From NCBI GenBank assembly GCA_001599835.1, contig BCIC01000007.1, forward strand, positions 1,062,655 to 1,126,654: 64,000 nt of DNA, written 5' to 3'. Source of the DNA: Thermoascus crustaceus. Lineage: Eukaryota; Ascomycota; Eurotiomycetes; Eurotiales; Thermoascaceae. Under the pieces are notes generated by a model. It ran no database searches. It was not told the DNA's origin and saw only the letters and a program-made list of their open reading frames with translations. Made by a program: the position numbers and the translations under genes. This document shows, in pieces, positions 56,500-64,000 of the stretch; the stretch's first letter is position 1, and each line of letters opens with the position of its first letter.

Positions 56500-57612
56500 A
56501 TGGCACCCTCCGCAGTGACCCCAGAACCCTCCTCTGTGCCCGTCCTCGGTCCCCCCAAGGACGCGGAAGGCAACTCGACCGAGCCACAGTCCGCCGCAAC
56601 GGAAACCAACCCTTCTCCCTCATCCCCTCCTCCCCACGACCCCTCCCATGAAGAACACCAGTATCTGAACCTGGTCCGGGAGATCCTCGCCAAAGGCGAA
56701 CACCGTCCCGACCGCACGGGAACCGGAACCCGCTCCATCTTCGCGCCGCCGCAGCTGCGCTTCTCCCTCTCCAAACCGGGGCCGACACCCACCTCCGACC
56801 CGATCCCCATCCTGCCCCTGATCACCACGAAGCGCGTCTTCCTCCGCGCCGTCGTTGCCGAACTCCTCTGGTTCATCTCCGGCTGCACGTCCTCCGTCCC
56901 GCTCTCCGAGGCCGGCATCAAGATCTGGGACGGCAACGGCAGCCGCGAGTTCCTGGACAGCGTGGGCCTGTCGCACCGCGAGGTCGGCGACCTGGGCCCC
57001 GTGTACGGCTTCCAGTGGCGTCACTTCGGGGCCGAGTATGTCGACGCGAAGACGGACTACACGGGCCAGGGCGTGGACCAGCTCGCGGACGTGGTGCGCA
57101 AGTTGAGGGAGACGCCCTATGACCGTCGGATCATCATGAGCGCGTGGAACCCCGCCGATCTGAAAAAGATGGCCCTCCCGCCGTGTCATATGTTTGCGCA
57201 GTTCTACGTCTCGTTTCCGCCTCCGGCGGAGGGGGAGGAGGAGACGGCGATTGGGGCGGAGAGGAAGAAGCCCAAGGGCACCCTGTCGTGTCTCCTCTAC
57301 CAGCGATCCTGCGATATGGGACTGGGTGTCCCGTTCAATATCGCCTCGTATGCGCTTTTGACACATATGCTCGCCCACGCGACCGACCTGAACCCGGGCA
57401 CGCTGATCCACACCATGGGCGATGCGCACGTCTACCTTGACCATATCGATGCCCTGAAGGAGCAGCTGACGCGCGAGCCTACCGAGTTCCCTGAACTGAA
57501 GATCAAGCGCGACGACCGGGGCAGTGGAGTGATTGACGGATGGAAAGAGGAGGACCTTGAGGTGATCGGCTACAAACCACACAAGCTGATCAAGATGAAG
57601 ATGAGCGTTTAA
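56500..57612 (+). CDS. cdc21: Thymidylate synthase
   Basis: The enzyme methylates dUMP to dTMP with methylenetetrahydrofolate for DNA synthesis. One exon encodes 370 residues. A disordered Pro/Ser-rich N-terminus of ~50 residues precedes the core. The phosphate-binding Arg is in RPDRTGTGTRSIF. TKRVFLRAVVAELLWFISG, GDLGPVYGFQWRHFGAEY and DRRIIMSAWNPADL follow. The nucleophilic Cys is in LPPCHMFAQFYV. QRSCDMGLGVPFNIASYALL and DAHVYLDHIDALKEQL complete the family. An extra loop (EGEEETAIGAERKKPKG) interrupts the core after FYVSF, as in some fungi. The ATG at 56500 was preferred to the longer frame at 56302 because it fits the family start and has AAAATGG context. Confidence 0.95.
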   Translation: MAPSAVTPEPSSVPVLGPPKDAEGNSTEPQSAATETNPSPSSPPPHDPSHEEHQYLNLVREILAKGEHRPDRTGTGTRSIFAPPQLRFSLSKPGPTPTSDPIPILPLITTKRVFLRAVVAELLWFISGCTSSVPLSEAGIKIWDGNGSREFLDSVGLSHREVGDLGPVYGFQWRHFGAEYVDAKTDYTGQGVDQLADVVRKLRETPYDRRIIMSAWNPADLKKMALPPCHMFAQFYVSFPPPAEGEEETAIGAERKKPKGTLSCLLYQRSCDMGLGVPFNIASYALLTHMLAHATDLNPGTLIHTMGDAHVYLDHIDALKEQLTREPTEFPELKIKRDDRGSGVIDGWKEEDLEVIGYKPHKLIKMKMSV

Positions 57613-58010
57613 GTCTATTTTTTTTCTTTTTTCTGTTGGATCCTTTACTATACCTTTTCATACGTACGTTTTGGATATATGGGTTATTGTTATGCTACGA
57701 TACCGAGGTTTATGATACATTGGCATGAGACGCTGGTCCTCAAGTTTATTTGGATACTCCTGTATATGACTAGATATCATGCACAAGTTCTAGAGGGATA
57801 TACAAATGATCTTCAGATGCGCCGTTGCTGCTTAATATTATGATGGAGAGAATAGTAACATATGCAACACCATCTAAGTGACATCACCAAAAATACGGGG
57901 TATATATACACCATATGCAGACGCTCTGCTTTAGCAGAGACGAAATCAAAGAAAAAAATGTCACTCGCAAGATGATCAGATCCAAAATGAGAGAAGAAAC
58001 GGAGACCCAT
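57613..58010. other. Convergent 3' intergenic region
   Basis: Between the stops of thymidylate synthase (plus) and the AN1 protein (minus). It starts with T-rich tracts suited to 3' end formation. No gene is seen. Confidence 0.5.
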
Positions 58011-58973
58011 CTATGACTGCCCCATAAGCACACCCGCCCCCCTCATCAGCACGATTGTATGCCCCTGCTTAACCGGCTCAGCACCAATCACATCCGAAAA
58101 CTCGAGAAACCGCCCACTCTCGACGTGGAAGATGCGCAACCGGGACTCCTCCCCACCACCTCGATTGTTCACATTCTCCACGCTCAGCTTCCGCGCCGCG
58201 TCGTCGAGCACCCTTCCTACCTTCCACCGCGAGTCGAAGAAGAAATCGCCCGAGGGGGGCTCGGCCTTCTGGCTCTCCGACGTCCCCACGACGTGCAGGT
58301 AGAGGCGCTTGTCTGCGGGGATCTTGGCGTCGCCCTTGGCGGTCCGTTTCATGTTGTTGAGCTGCGACACGGTTGTGATCCTCGGTTTGTGTGTTGATGT
58401 CGTCAGGTTGGACGTCTTGTCCTTCCCCCACGCGCGGACGCGCGAGAACATCGCGCTGAGGGTCTCCTTGGGTGCGGGACCGCCACCGTGGCCCGCAGGT
58501 CGGGCGCCCAGCGGGGTCAGCTTCGAGCAGTCGTGTTCCTCCCGTAGGCGGTGTTTCAGGCAGTATCGTCGGTTGCAGTTCTGGCAGTGGACGCCGGGGT
58601 CTTTGAGGGTGTCGATGAGGGTCTTGCACGACGGATGCGAGCACTGGTTCGAGTTGTAGACGGTGGGTTTCTGTGACGAAGTAGACGTAGACGATGATAG
58701 TGTGCTGTTACTGTTATTGGCGGCATTTCTCCGTCGTGCCCATTCCCCGGCGTGTGTGCACTTGTGGGCAGTCTCGGTTCGGTGCTCGAGGCAGAATGTA
58801 CCCTTGCAGGATTCGCAGCGGAACGGGAGGAAGTCGAGCTGGCCGCAGAATTCGAACTGGCAGTTTCGACCAATGGCTTCGAGGTCGTGCTCTGCCATCT
58901 GGGTGTATGACTCCTGCTGCCGATCGGAGTCGGAGGCTGCTTGGCCGCCTTTGGAGATCGTGATGGCTGCCAT
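58011..58973 (-). CDS. cuz1: AN1-type zinc finger protein, Cuz1/ZFAND1 type
   Basis: Cuz1 links Cdc48/p97 and the proteasome during arsenite and proteotoxic stress. One exon encodes 320 residues. Two AN1 zinc fingers are evident. The first has CQFEFCGQLDFLPFRCESC then FCLEHRTETAHKC. The second has CSHPSCKTL then GVHCQNCNRRYCLKHRLREEHDC. A Ser-rich linker joins them. The C-terminal third has a ubiquitin-like segment (RLYLHVVGTSES, FFFDSRWKVGRVLDDAARKL, GHTIVLMRGAG), as in Cuz1. The gene is convergent with the thymidylate synthase gene. The ATG at 58973 begins a conserved AEHDLEAIGRNCQ-type start within 40 residues. Confidence 0.88.
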   Translation of the reverse strand: MAAITISKGGQAASDSDRQQESYTQMAEHDLEAIGRNCQFEFCGQLDFLPFRCESCKGTFCLEHRTETAHKCTHAGEWARRRNAANNSNSTLSSSTSTSSQKPTVYNSNQCSHPSCKTLIDTLKDPGVHCQNCNRRYCLKHRLREEHDCSKLTPLGARPAGHGGGPAPKETLSAMFSRVRAWGKDKTSNLTTSTHKPRITTVSQLNNMKRTAKGDAKIPADKRLYLHVVGTSESQKAEPPSGDFFFDSRWKVGRVLDDAARKLSVENVNNRGGGEESRLRIFHVESGRFLEFSDVIGAEPVKQGHTIVLMRGAGVLMGQS

Positions 58974-61153
58974 GTTGTTACGTGGCGTGGCCGCCTGCAG
59001 TGGTTTTTTTGAAGATAAAAATCAAAGAAAGAAAGTAATTGTTGAGTTCCAGTGATAAGTGTTTATTAAAGAAAGTGGAAATATAGGACAGGCAGCTGCG
59101 CGGTCGTCAGCAAGCCAGGTGGCGGGCTGCCTTTAGCGTGGTTGGATATGGAGATGGAGATAAAGAGGAAGCGAGATCTATGCGAGATGCGTGGAGAAGC
59201 TTCCAGGCGGCGCCGTGGCGGGTGCTTACATAATCCACCGAGCGCTTGCCGTCTCTCCGCCATCATGCCAGGGGCCTTGGCGACCTCGACATGGATCTCG
59301 ACAATCGGTTCCGGATCGGGATTCTCTGGAATCCATCTAGAAGCCGGGCGCCACGGTTCTAGAAGCCGAGCGGAAATCCGGGGTAAGGGGGTCTCTGGGG
59401 GTCCAGACCTGGACCCACAATCATCAGTCCAAAATCTCAAGTTGAGATGTCACCGTCATCCGCACAACACACCCCCTGGACATGCTCTGAAAGAGCTGAG
59501 AATTTGCACTCTGATTTATCGTCGTTATGCAATCCATAATCCTCATTTTTACATCCGCGCGACAGCCTGTGCATTGAGATATATGGATTCAGCGATTCTG
59601 ACCTCGCCGTCGATGCAGTCTCGTGACTGAGGGCAAACTTTGGGTCAACTATGCTTCTTTGAGTCTAGTGTTAGGACCCGCAATCATCACAAAATTGTAG
59701 AATTAAAGATCCCGAATCTTGTGATGTTTCCCGAATCCAATGAACCACCACCTAAGCGGGCTCTAAGATTCCCGAGATTTTACATGCTAAATGCCCCATA
59801 TTACGCGACACAGAATCCCAATTTGCGCATTCTCCCTTCCTGTAATTATTGAGATATACGGATCCACAGCCTCCGACCTCGCCGTCGCAGCGCAACGGTA
59901 TGGCACGTGACATGATCACCAAAGTTTGGTGATCTAGCCGGTTTAGGTTCTAGCTTATATCGATTGCGGTCCAGCCTGGGACCCGCAATCATCGCGAATT
60001 CCTAGAATTAAAGATTCAGGATCTTGTGATAATTCTCTTATCCGCTGGAAGACCACCTAAATAACGTCGAAAAAGATCTAAATTTCGCGTGTAGAGTGTG
60101 CTATACTACGCGACACTAACCGTTTGATTTGCGCATTTGCGCCATGTCGGGAAGGTGTTTGCACTAGAATTGCGACGATCTGACGACCTGATTCTGGCGA
60201 CGGTGACTTGCATTCTGAGAGTCTGGTTCGCTCTAGCTGCTTTGAGACTAGTTGTATTTCCCCGCATTTTACCCCGGATAACTTTGAATGGGTTCTGCGG
60301 CTCTTCAAGAAGACGCATTCCAGACCTCCAGTTGGTCTCGTCGTCGCTGATGCGCTGTGCTGAAATGTTTGACACGTGATTAAGCCCTCTTGAGACTTTG
60401 CGGCGGTCAGACAGGGCCCATGTCGATAATTCTAAGTCCCTCATACAGTTAGGTAGGTTGCCATACGTTTCAGCACCGCCTACCTACCTTCTTGGCGGAT
60501 TGCTATTTTATACCCCATCTGGTTTTGAAGCTATTGGGGGGTACCTACCCAGACACTACCAATGATAGGTCACAGACCCTAGTCAAAGCCAGCCCAGATC
60601 GCGATATAGCAAAGGCGGCAAGGTAGATGGCTTGGACAGGGGGGAGGGAATGCCGAAAGATATGGCAACCTACTGTAGTCTCGTGATGGCAAGGCAGACT
60701 CGAAACGTATCGTAAAATGGCTCAGACTTAACATTTGGAAGGGTTCTCCAACAGCCACATAATAATTCCCTTAGGTAACTCAGCCCAAACCAGATAGACT
60801 ACAACGCAACATCTAACGACTCTGGCTATGACGACCAACAAGTGTCGTATTATCATGTTTATCACGAAGGCAGATAGCTAACTAGCTACTACAAAGAACT
60901 ATCGCTCCAAAGGATCGTAATGATTAGGAAATTTGGAAGGCTGGTGGGGGTATACACTGACAAAAAGTACAATCGCTCCCAAATAATCCTACGCTTTGTG
61001 GGGTATATTTGACAGAAAAGGTGGGGGGGAATCGAAGAGATCGTGGAAATTTGATTCAGAAAGAAAAAGAATACAAGTGGTTGAAATGGACCTGAAGTGG
61101 AACTTAAAACAGAAATGTACAAATGGACGTCTGGAGCGATCGTCCCCTGCTGA
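58974..61153. other. Intergenic region with diverged tandem repeats
   Basis: It holds the promoter of the AN1 protein gene at the left and the 3' flank of the deacetylase gene at the right. The middle, 59411-60130, consists of diverged ~300-bp repeats. A CATATT/ACGCGACAC-type block recurs there. No intact coding frame is seen. Confidence 0.5.
59411..60130. repeat. Diverged tandem repeats, period about 265-305 bp
   Basis: Three units begin with GACCC(A/G)CAATCATC at about 59411, 59674 and 59980. Units 2 and 3 share TAGAATTAAAGAT, ATCTTGTGAT, ACCACCTAA, a TACGCGACAC block and TTTGCGCATT. Units 1 and 2 share GAGATATA(T/C)GGAT and the TCTGACCTCGCCGTCG-like block. The copies are well diverged, so this is an old duplication. 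Some differences are C-to-T or G-to-A, as repeat-induced point mutation would leave, but I did not count them. Confidence 0.55.
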
Positions 61154-64000
61154 TCAGGATGATGACTTGGGTCTGACATCTGCAGTACTTCTGTTTTCTT
61201 GCTGCTGAGGTGGCACATGGCCGGTAGGACTGGCAGGTGAAGCGAAAGGAATGGGGCTGGTCGACGTGAAGACCGGAAGATCCTGCTTTGCCTGTTCAGC
61301 CGACGCCGGTGGCGACTGAATAGAAATCTGAGAGTGCATCATATCCTGGGGGACACCCGGGGTAAGCGGTGGTGACGTTGTTGCCGAAACAGATCGCTGC
61401 ACTAGTCTTACCGAAGAGGGATCGGCTTTATTTTTTGGTGTGAGCTGTTCAGCCCCAGTGCCGGGTACAACGGAAATGGAAGGAGAGGTTGGCCCACGTG
61501 GAGAAATGTCTTGTGAGCTTGACATTGGTTCTGTGTCGGATTTTGCTGAGGATACGCTTGCGGCACTCTTTTGCTCATTGGAATGGTCCAAAACAGCCTG
61601 CTGAGGCTGGTTTGATGTCTTAGTCGCTGACTTGGACGCAGCTCCTTTGGCTGGCTTGCTGCCCGTGGACTTCTTTGAGAATTTCGAGCCAGCCTTCCTC
61701 CTCTCCTCCTCGCGAGCTGCATTCTCCTCTGGCGACGGAACCTTCAGTTTAATGTGAAGCTTCCGCACGCCAGCCGTAAGATTCTCCATGTCGTCGTTCT
61801 TGGTATCTTCATTTGCCGACAAAGGTCTTGATGGACTTGGTTCAGAGTCCGTTCTAGGCTGTTCTTCCTCGATGGCGGGCGTTGCCGAGGAAGGGTCCAG
61901 ATGTGAGGACGGGGCCTTGGGAACAGGAGAGGCCTTCTTTGGGCTATTCGAGCGCTTGGAAGTTGATCCGTGAGAGCCGCTTGAGGTCCTTGCGTTTCTG
62001 ATAATAACTGTAGCTGAAGATTGCGTACTCATTGCTGTCCCTGGCCTCGGGGGCATCTGCTGCCTATTGCTTGCCATGCGTGATGGAGCTCTTGATGCAG
62101 GCTGTCCGGCCGCGCCCGGAGTAGCACTCTGTCTTCGGCTATCTGGAGACGTACCATTGCCTGGTGGCTTCCCAGGTGATGGACCAGATAAATCGTCGAC
62201 ATCAGCAATAGTCCTCCTCCGGTTGTTTCTTGGAGAAGGTCGTGTAGGGGGGAGGGAAGGTTTGGGCTTCCTTTCGCGGAGCTGCATACGTCTCCCATCC
62301 ATCGCTGCAGGTTCCTCGGCGACTTCGGCACCAGACTGACGCTCCCGACGAGCTCGAGTAGCTTCAGCGTTAAGGTCTTCTGGCCGGTGACTCGTTGTCT
62401 GACGATCACTTGGAATGAGGACCTTGGATAATTCATGGCTGGCGGTGGCCCAATCAACTTGTGGTAGCGGCGGAGGAATATAAATATCTGCGCCAGCGTG
62501 CGATCCCGATCTCCGATCCCGTGTTTGTGTAATAGCTTTGGCCGTCGACGCTTGGGTCGGAGCAAAATAACTAGGGCCAGCTTTCTCGCGCGGCTTGGGA
62601 AGCGGGGGTATGTGGTTGACCAAAGCCTCCAATTCATCCAGCAGCGCTGGCGCCCACCACTCGGTGTCAAAGGCAACAACCTCATCAACGGTATCCAGCT
62701 GATGGTTAGTTTCAGGCAGTCCCAAGCGCCCAATCATTTCTGAACCCAGGCGACATTTCTGGCTGTCATCAATTATAGAGGCATTGCTTCGTGTATCTGC
62801 AAGGCCAGAAAGGTGACTGAAGACACCGCTTGTCAGGGCTCGGTCGCTGTAACCTCCTTCAAGGACACTAATAACTCTACCATCGACACCCAGCCCTTCT
62901 TCCTCAGCCAGTTGCACAATGTCCGTTGTGAATTTAGCGTAGAAATCCGTGGGCACATTCACCTTGTGTCTCTGCATCCCTGTACCCTCCCATTCGCTCG
63001 CATCAAATCCAGCTGATATGAAGATGGCAGCCTTTGGCGGTGGTCCGTTCGGGGAGCTTGACAGGCGTTCAGTGTGGAACCGTAGGAAAGCGCGGGCTTT
63101 CTCAATCAATATAGAGTATTTATTGTTATACAGCTTCCAAAATTCAACGGGTGTCTTCCACGGCTCCAAGTGAACATTCCAGATCCACTGCCCATGAGCA
63201 TTATCTATGCAGACGCTGGCATTGCGAACCTTTTCTTCTTCTCCCATTTCGCAAGGGTATGAGTTGATGTCATGCAAACTGAAGTAACCAATTGCCGTCT
63301 TCTTGTGCTGTGCAGCATTCTTGGGAGAAGAAACGGCTTTGCGATTTTGCTCCCAAGCAATGGCTTGCGACCCGTCTCCATGGTGGAGGTCGAAATCGAT
63401 AATCGCAGCGTGGGTGAGGCCGTGGGTCATAGCAGCATGCATAATGCCGACATGGACGTTGTTGATCCAGCAGAAACCTGACGGATGGCCCGACGAACAG
63501 TGGTGTCCCGGAGGGCGAATACAAACGAATGCACGTTGAGTTGAGCCGGATCCAAAAACTGCATCCACGCCTTCACAGACTCCTCCCAAGGCACCCTCAA
63601 AGGCGCTGAGAGATTCAGAGCATAGATACAGATCCCCCTCGTGAAACTTGGGTGCATTCGCGTCCTTGCCAGAGCTTTGCGGTCGAACCAACTCCTTGCC
63701 GTTCAGTGCAAGTCGAGACTCTGCCGCTTCACACATGGTCTTGAGATCCTCCATCCATTTGGTCCCGTGTACATGGGTAACAGCCGGGGAACTGAGGGCC
63801 AGTGATCTGTCCGTTTTGCGGATCTGAAAGGGTGGCACGGGCAGGAGGCTCAAGTCGAGATCTGGATGGGGGGCAAAGGTCTCACCAGCATGTCTTCTAG
63901 CCATGCGAACGTATGCGGTAGAAAGACCCAACACAGAAGCGCGAATACGCTCCGGCCTCTCGACGATATTGCCCAAGGCTGCCTTGGAGGTCCTGGGCCG
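61154..64000 (-). CDS. hosB: Hos3-type histone deacetylase (partial, N-terminus beyond the window)
   Basis: This is a class II-type zinc deacetylase of the fungal Hos3 group that removes acetyl groups from histones. The frame is open from the right edge to a stop at 61154-61156, over 940 residues. The deacetylase domain fills the first ~470 visible residues. It begins at RPRTSKAALGNIVERPERI. RPPGHHCSSGHPSGFCWINN with the active-site His pair follows, then IIDFDLHHGDGSQ with the zinc ligands and SAGFDASEWEG with the third Asp. VISVLEGGYSDRAL completes the domain. The C-terminal half is long, disordered and rich in Ser, Pro, Lys and Arg, typical of Hos3 proteins. No intron is evident in the visible part. 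Confidence 0.95.
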   Translation of the reverse strand, partial: RPRTSKAALGNIVERPERIRASVLGLSTAYVRMARRHAGETFAPHPDLDLSLLPVPPFQIRKTDRSLALSSPAVTHVHGTKWMEDLKTMCEAAESRLALNGKELVRPQSSGKDANAPKFHEGDLYLCSESLSAFEGALGGVCEGVDAVFGSGSTQRAFVCIRPPGHHCSSGHPSGFCWINNVHVGIMHAAMTHGLTHAAIIDFDLHHGDGSQAIAWEQNRKAVSSPKNAAQHKKTAIGYFSLHDINSYPCEMGEEEKVRNASVCIDNAHGQWIWNVHLEPWKTPVEFWKLYNNKYSILIEKARAFLRFHTERLSSSPNGPPPKAAIFISAGFDASEWEGTGMQRHKVNVPTDFYAKFTTDIVQLAEEEGLGVDGRVISVLEGGYSDRALTSGVFSHLSGLADTRSNASIIDDSQKCRLGSEMIGRLGLPETNHQLDTVDEVVAFDTEWWAPALLDELEALVNHIPPLPKPREKAGPSYFAPTQASTAKAITQTRDRRSGSHAGADIYIPPPLPQVDWATASHELSKVLIPSDRQTTSHRPEDLNAEATRARRERQSGAEVAEEPAAMDGRRMQLRERKPKPSLPPTRPSPRNNRRRTIADVDDLSGPSPGKPPGNGTSPDSRRQSATPGAAGQPASRAPSRMASNRQQMPPRPGTAMSTQSSATVIIRNARTSSGSHGSTSKRSNSPKKASPVPKAPSSHLDPSSATPAIEEEQPRTDSEPSPSRPLSANEDTKNDDMENLTAGVRKLHIKLKVPSPEENAAREEERRKAGSKFSKKSTGSKPAKGAASKSATKTSNQPQQAVLDHSNEQKSAASVSSAKSDTEPMSSSQDISPRGPTSPSISVVPGTGAEQLTPKNKADPSSVRLVQRSVSATTSPPLTPGVPQDMMHSQISIQSPPASAEQAKQDLPVFTSTSPIPFASPASPTGHVPPQQQENRSTADVRPKSSS

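Noticed and set aside
56620..57582. 320-codon open frame antisense to thymidylate synthase
   Set aside because: It is the mirror of a GC-rich coding exon; its Arg/Gly/Val-rich content is typical of shadow frames.

Overview
This window looks like nuclear DNA of a filamentous ascomycete, most likely an Aspergillus or close relative (Eurotiomycetes). Genes are split by short introns (about 50-140 nt, GT...AG, with CTAAC-type branch sites). Genes lie on both strands with long gaps and no operons. The protein set is fungal: class III chitin synthase, Hos3-type histone deacetylase, a 388-residue leucine aminopeptidase of the fungal Lap1 type, MCT-type and Dal5-type carriers, DUF1774 and R3H-associated proteins. 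The assignment rests on recognising families by eye; no database search was run.

Layout. 1-2.7 kb: 5' part of the Dna2 replication nuclease/helicase gene (minus, cut by the left edge). 4.0-4.5 kb: small complex I subunit (plus). 4.9-6.0 kb: deaminated-glutathione amidase (minus), sharing a 352-bp divergent promoter with the exosome nuclease Dis3/Rrp44 (plus, 6.3-9.5 kb). 11.2-12.0 kb: a PhyH-type dioxygenase with a one-base frameshift, convergent with an MCT-like carrier (12.9-14.5 kb). 14.5-26.2 kb is gene-poor and holds a small three-exon dsRNA-binding protein (18.7-19.2 kb) and a conserved-looking protein of unknown function (21.2-22.5 kb). 26.2-30.2 kb: chitin synthase. 31.6-32.6 kb: DUF1774 membrane protein. 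34.6-35.7 kb: Hal2/Met22 nucleotidase. 36.7-38.0 kb: secreted aminopeptidase. 38-42.4 kb: degenerate zone with a 14-bp minisatellite and a solo ATP-grasp gene broken by six frameshifts. 42.9-44.2 kb: R3H-associated protein. 45.2-47.2 and 47.9-49.8 kb: two MFS carriers with many introns. 50.3-50.8 and 51.8-52.0 kb: small unknown proteins. 53.9-55.7 kb: queuine tRNA-ribosyltransferase. 56.5-57.6 kb: thymidylate synthase. 58.0-59.0 kb: Cuz1/ZFAND1-type AN1 zinc finger protein. 59.4-60.1 kb: diverged ~300-bp tandem repeats. 61.2-64.0 kb: Hos3-type deacetylase, cut by the right edge.

The genes do not form one pathway. They are mainly housekeeping genes (DNA replication and dTMP supply, RNA decay, tRNA modification, respiration, metabolite repair, sulphate/PAP metabolism, cell wall, chromatin), with accessory pieces (PhyH oxygenase, ATP-grasp relic, carriers) in between. 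No convincing new multi-gene system was found. The most notable points are the frameshifted ATP-grasp and PhyH genes, a stop-free 63-nt intron in dis3, a long disordered N-terminus on the chitin synthase, the dsRNA-binding gene that is visible only after splicing, and several repeat families.
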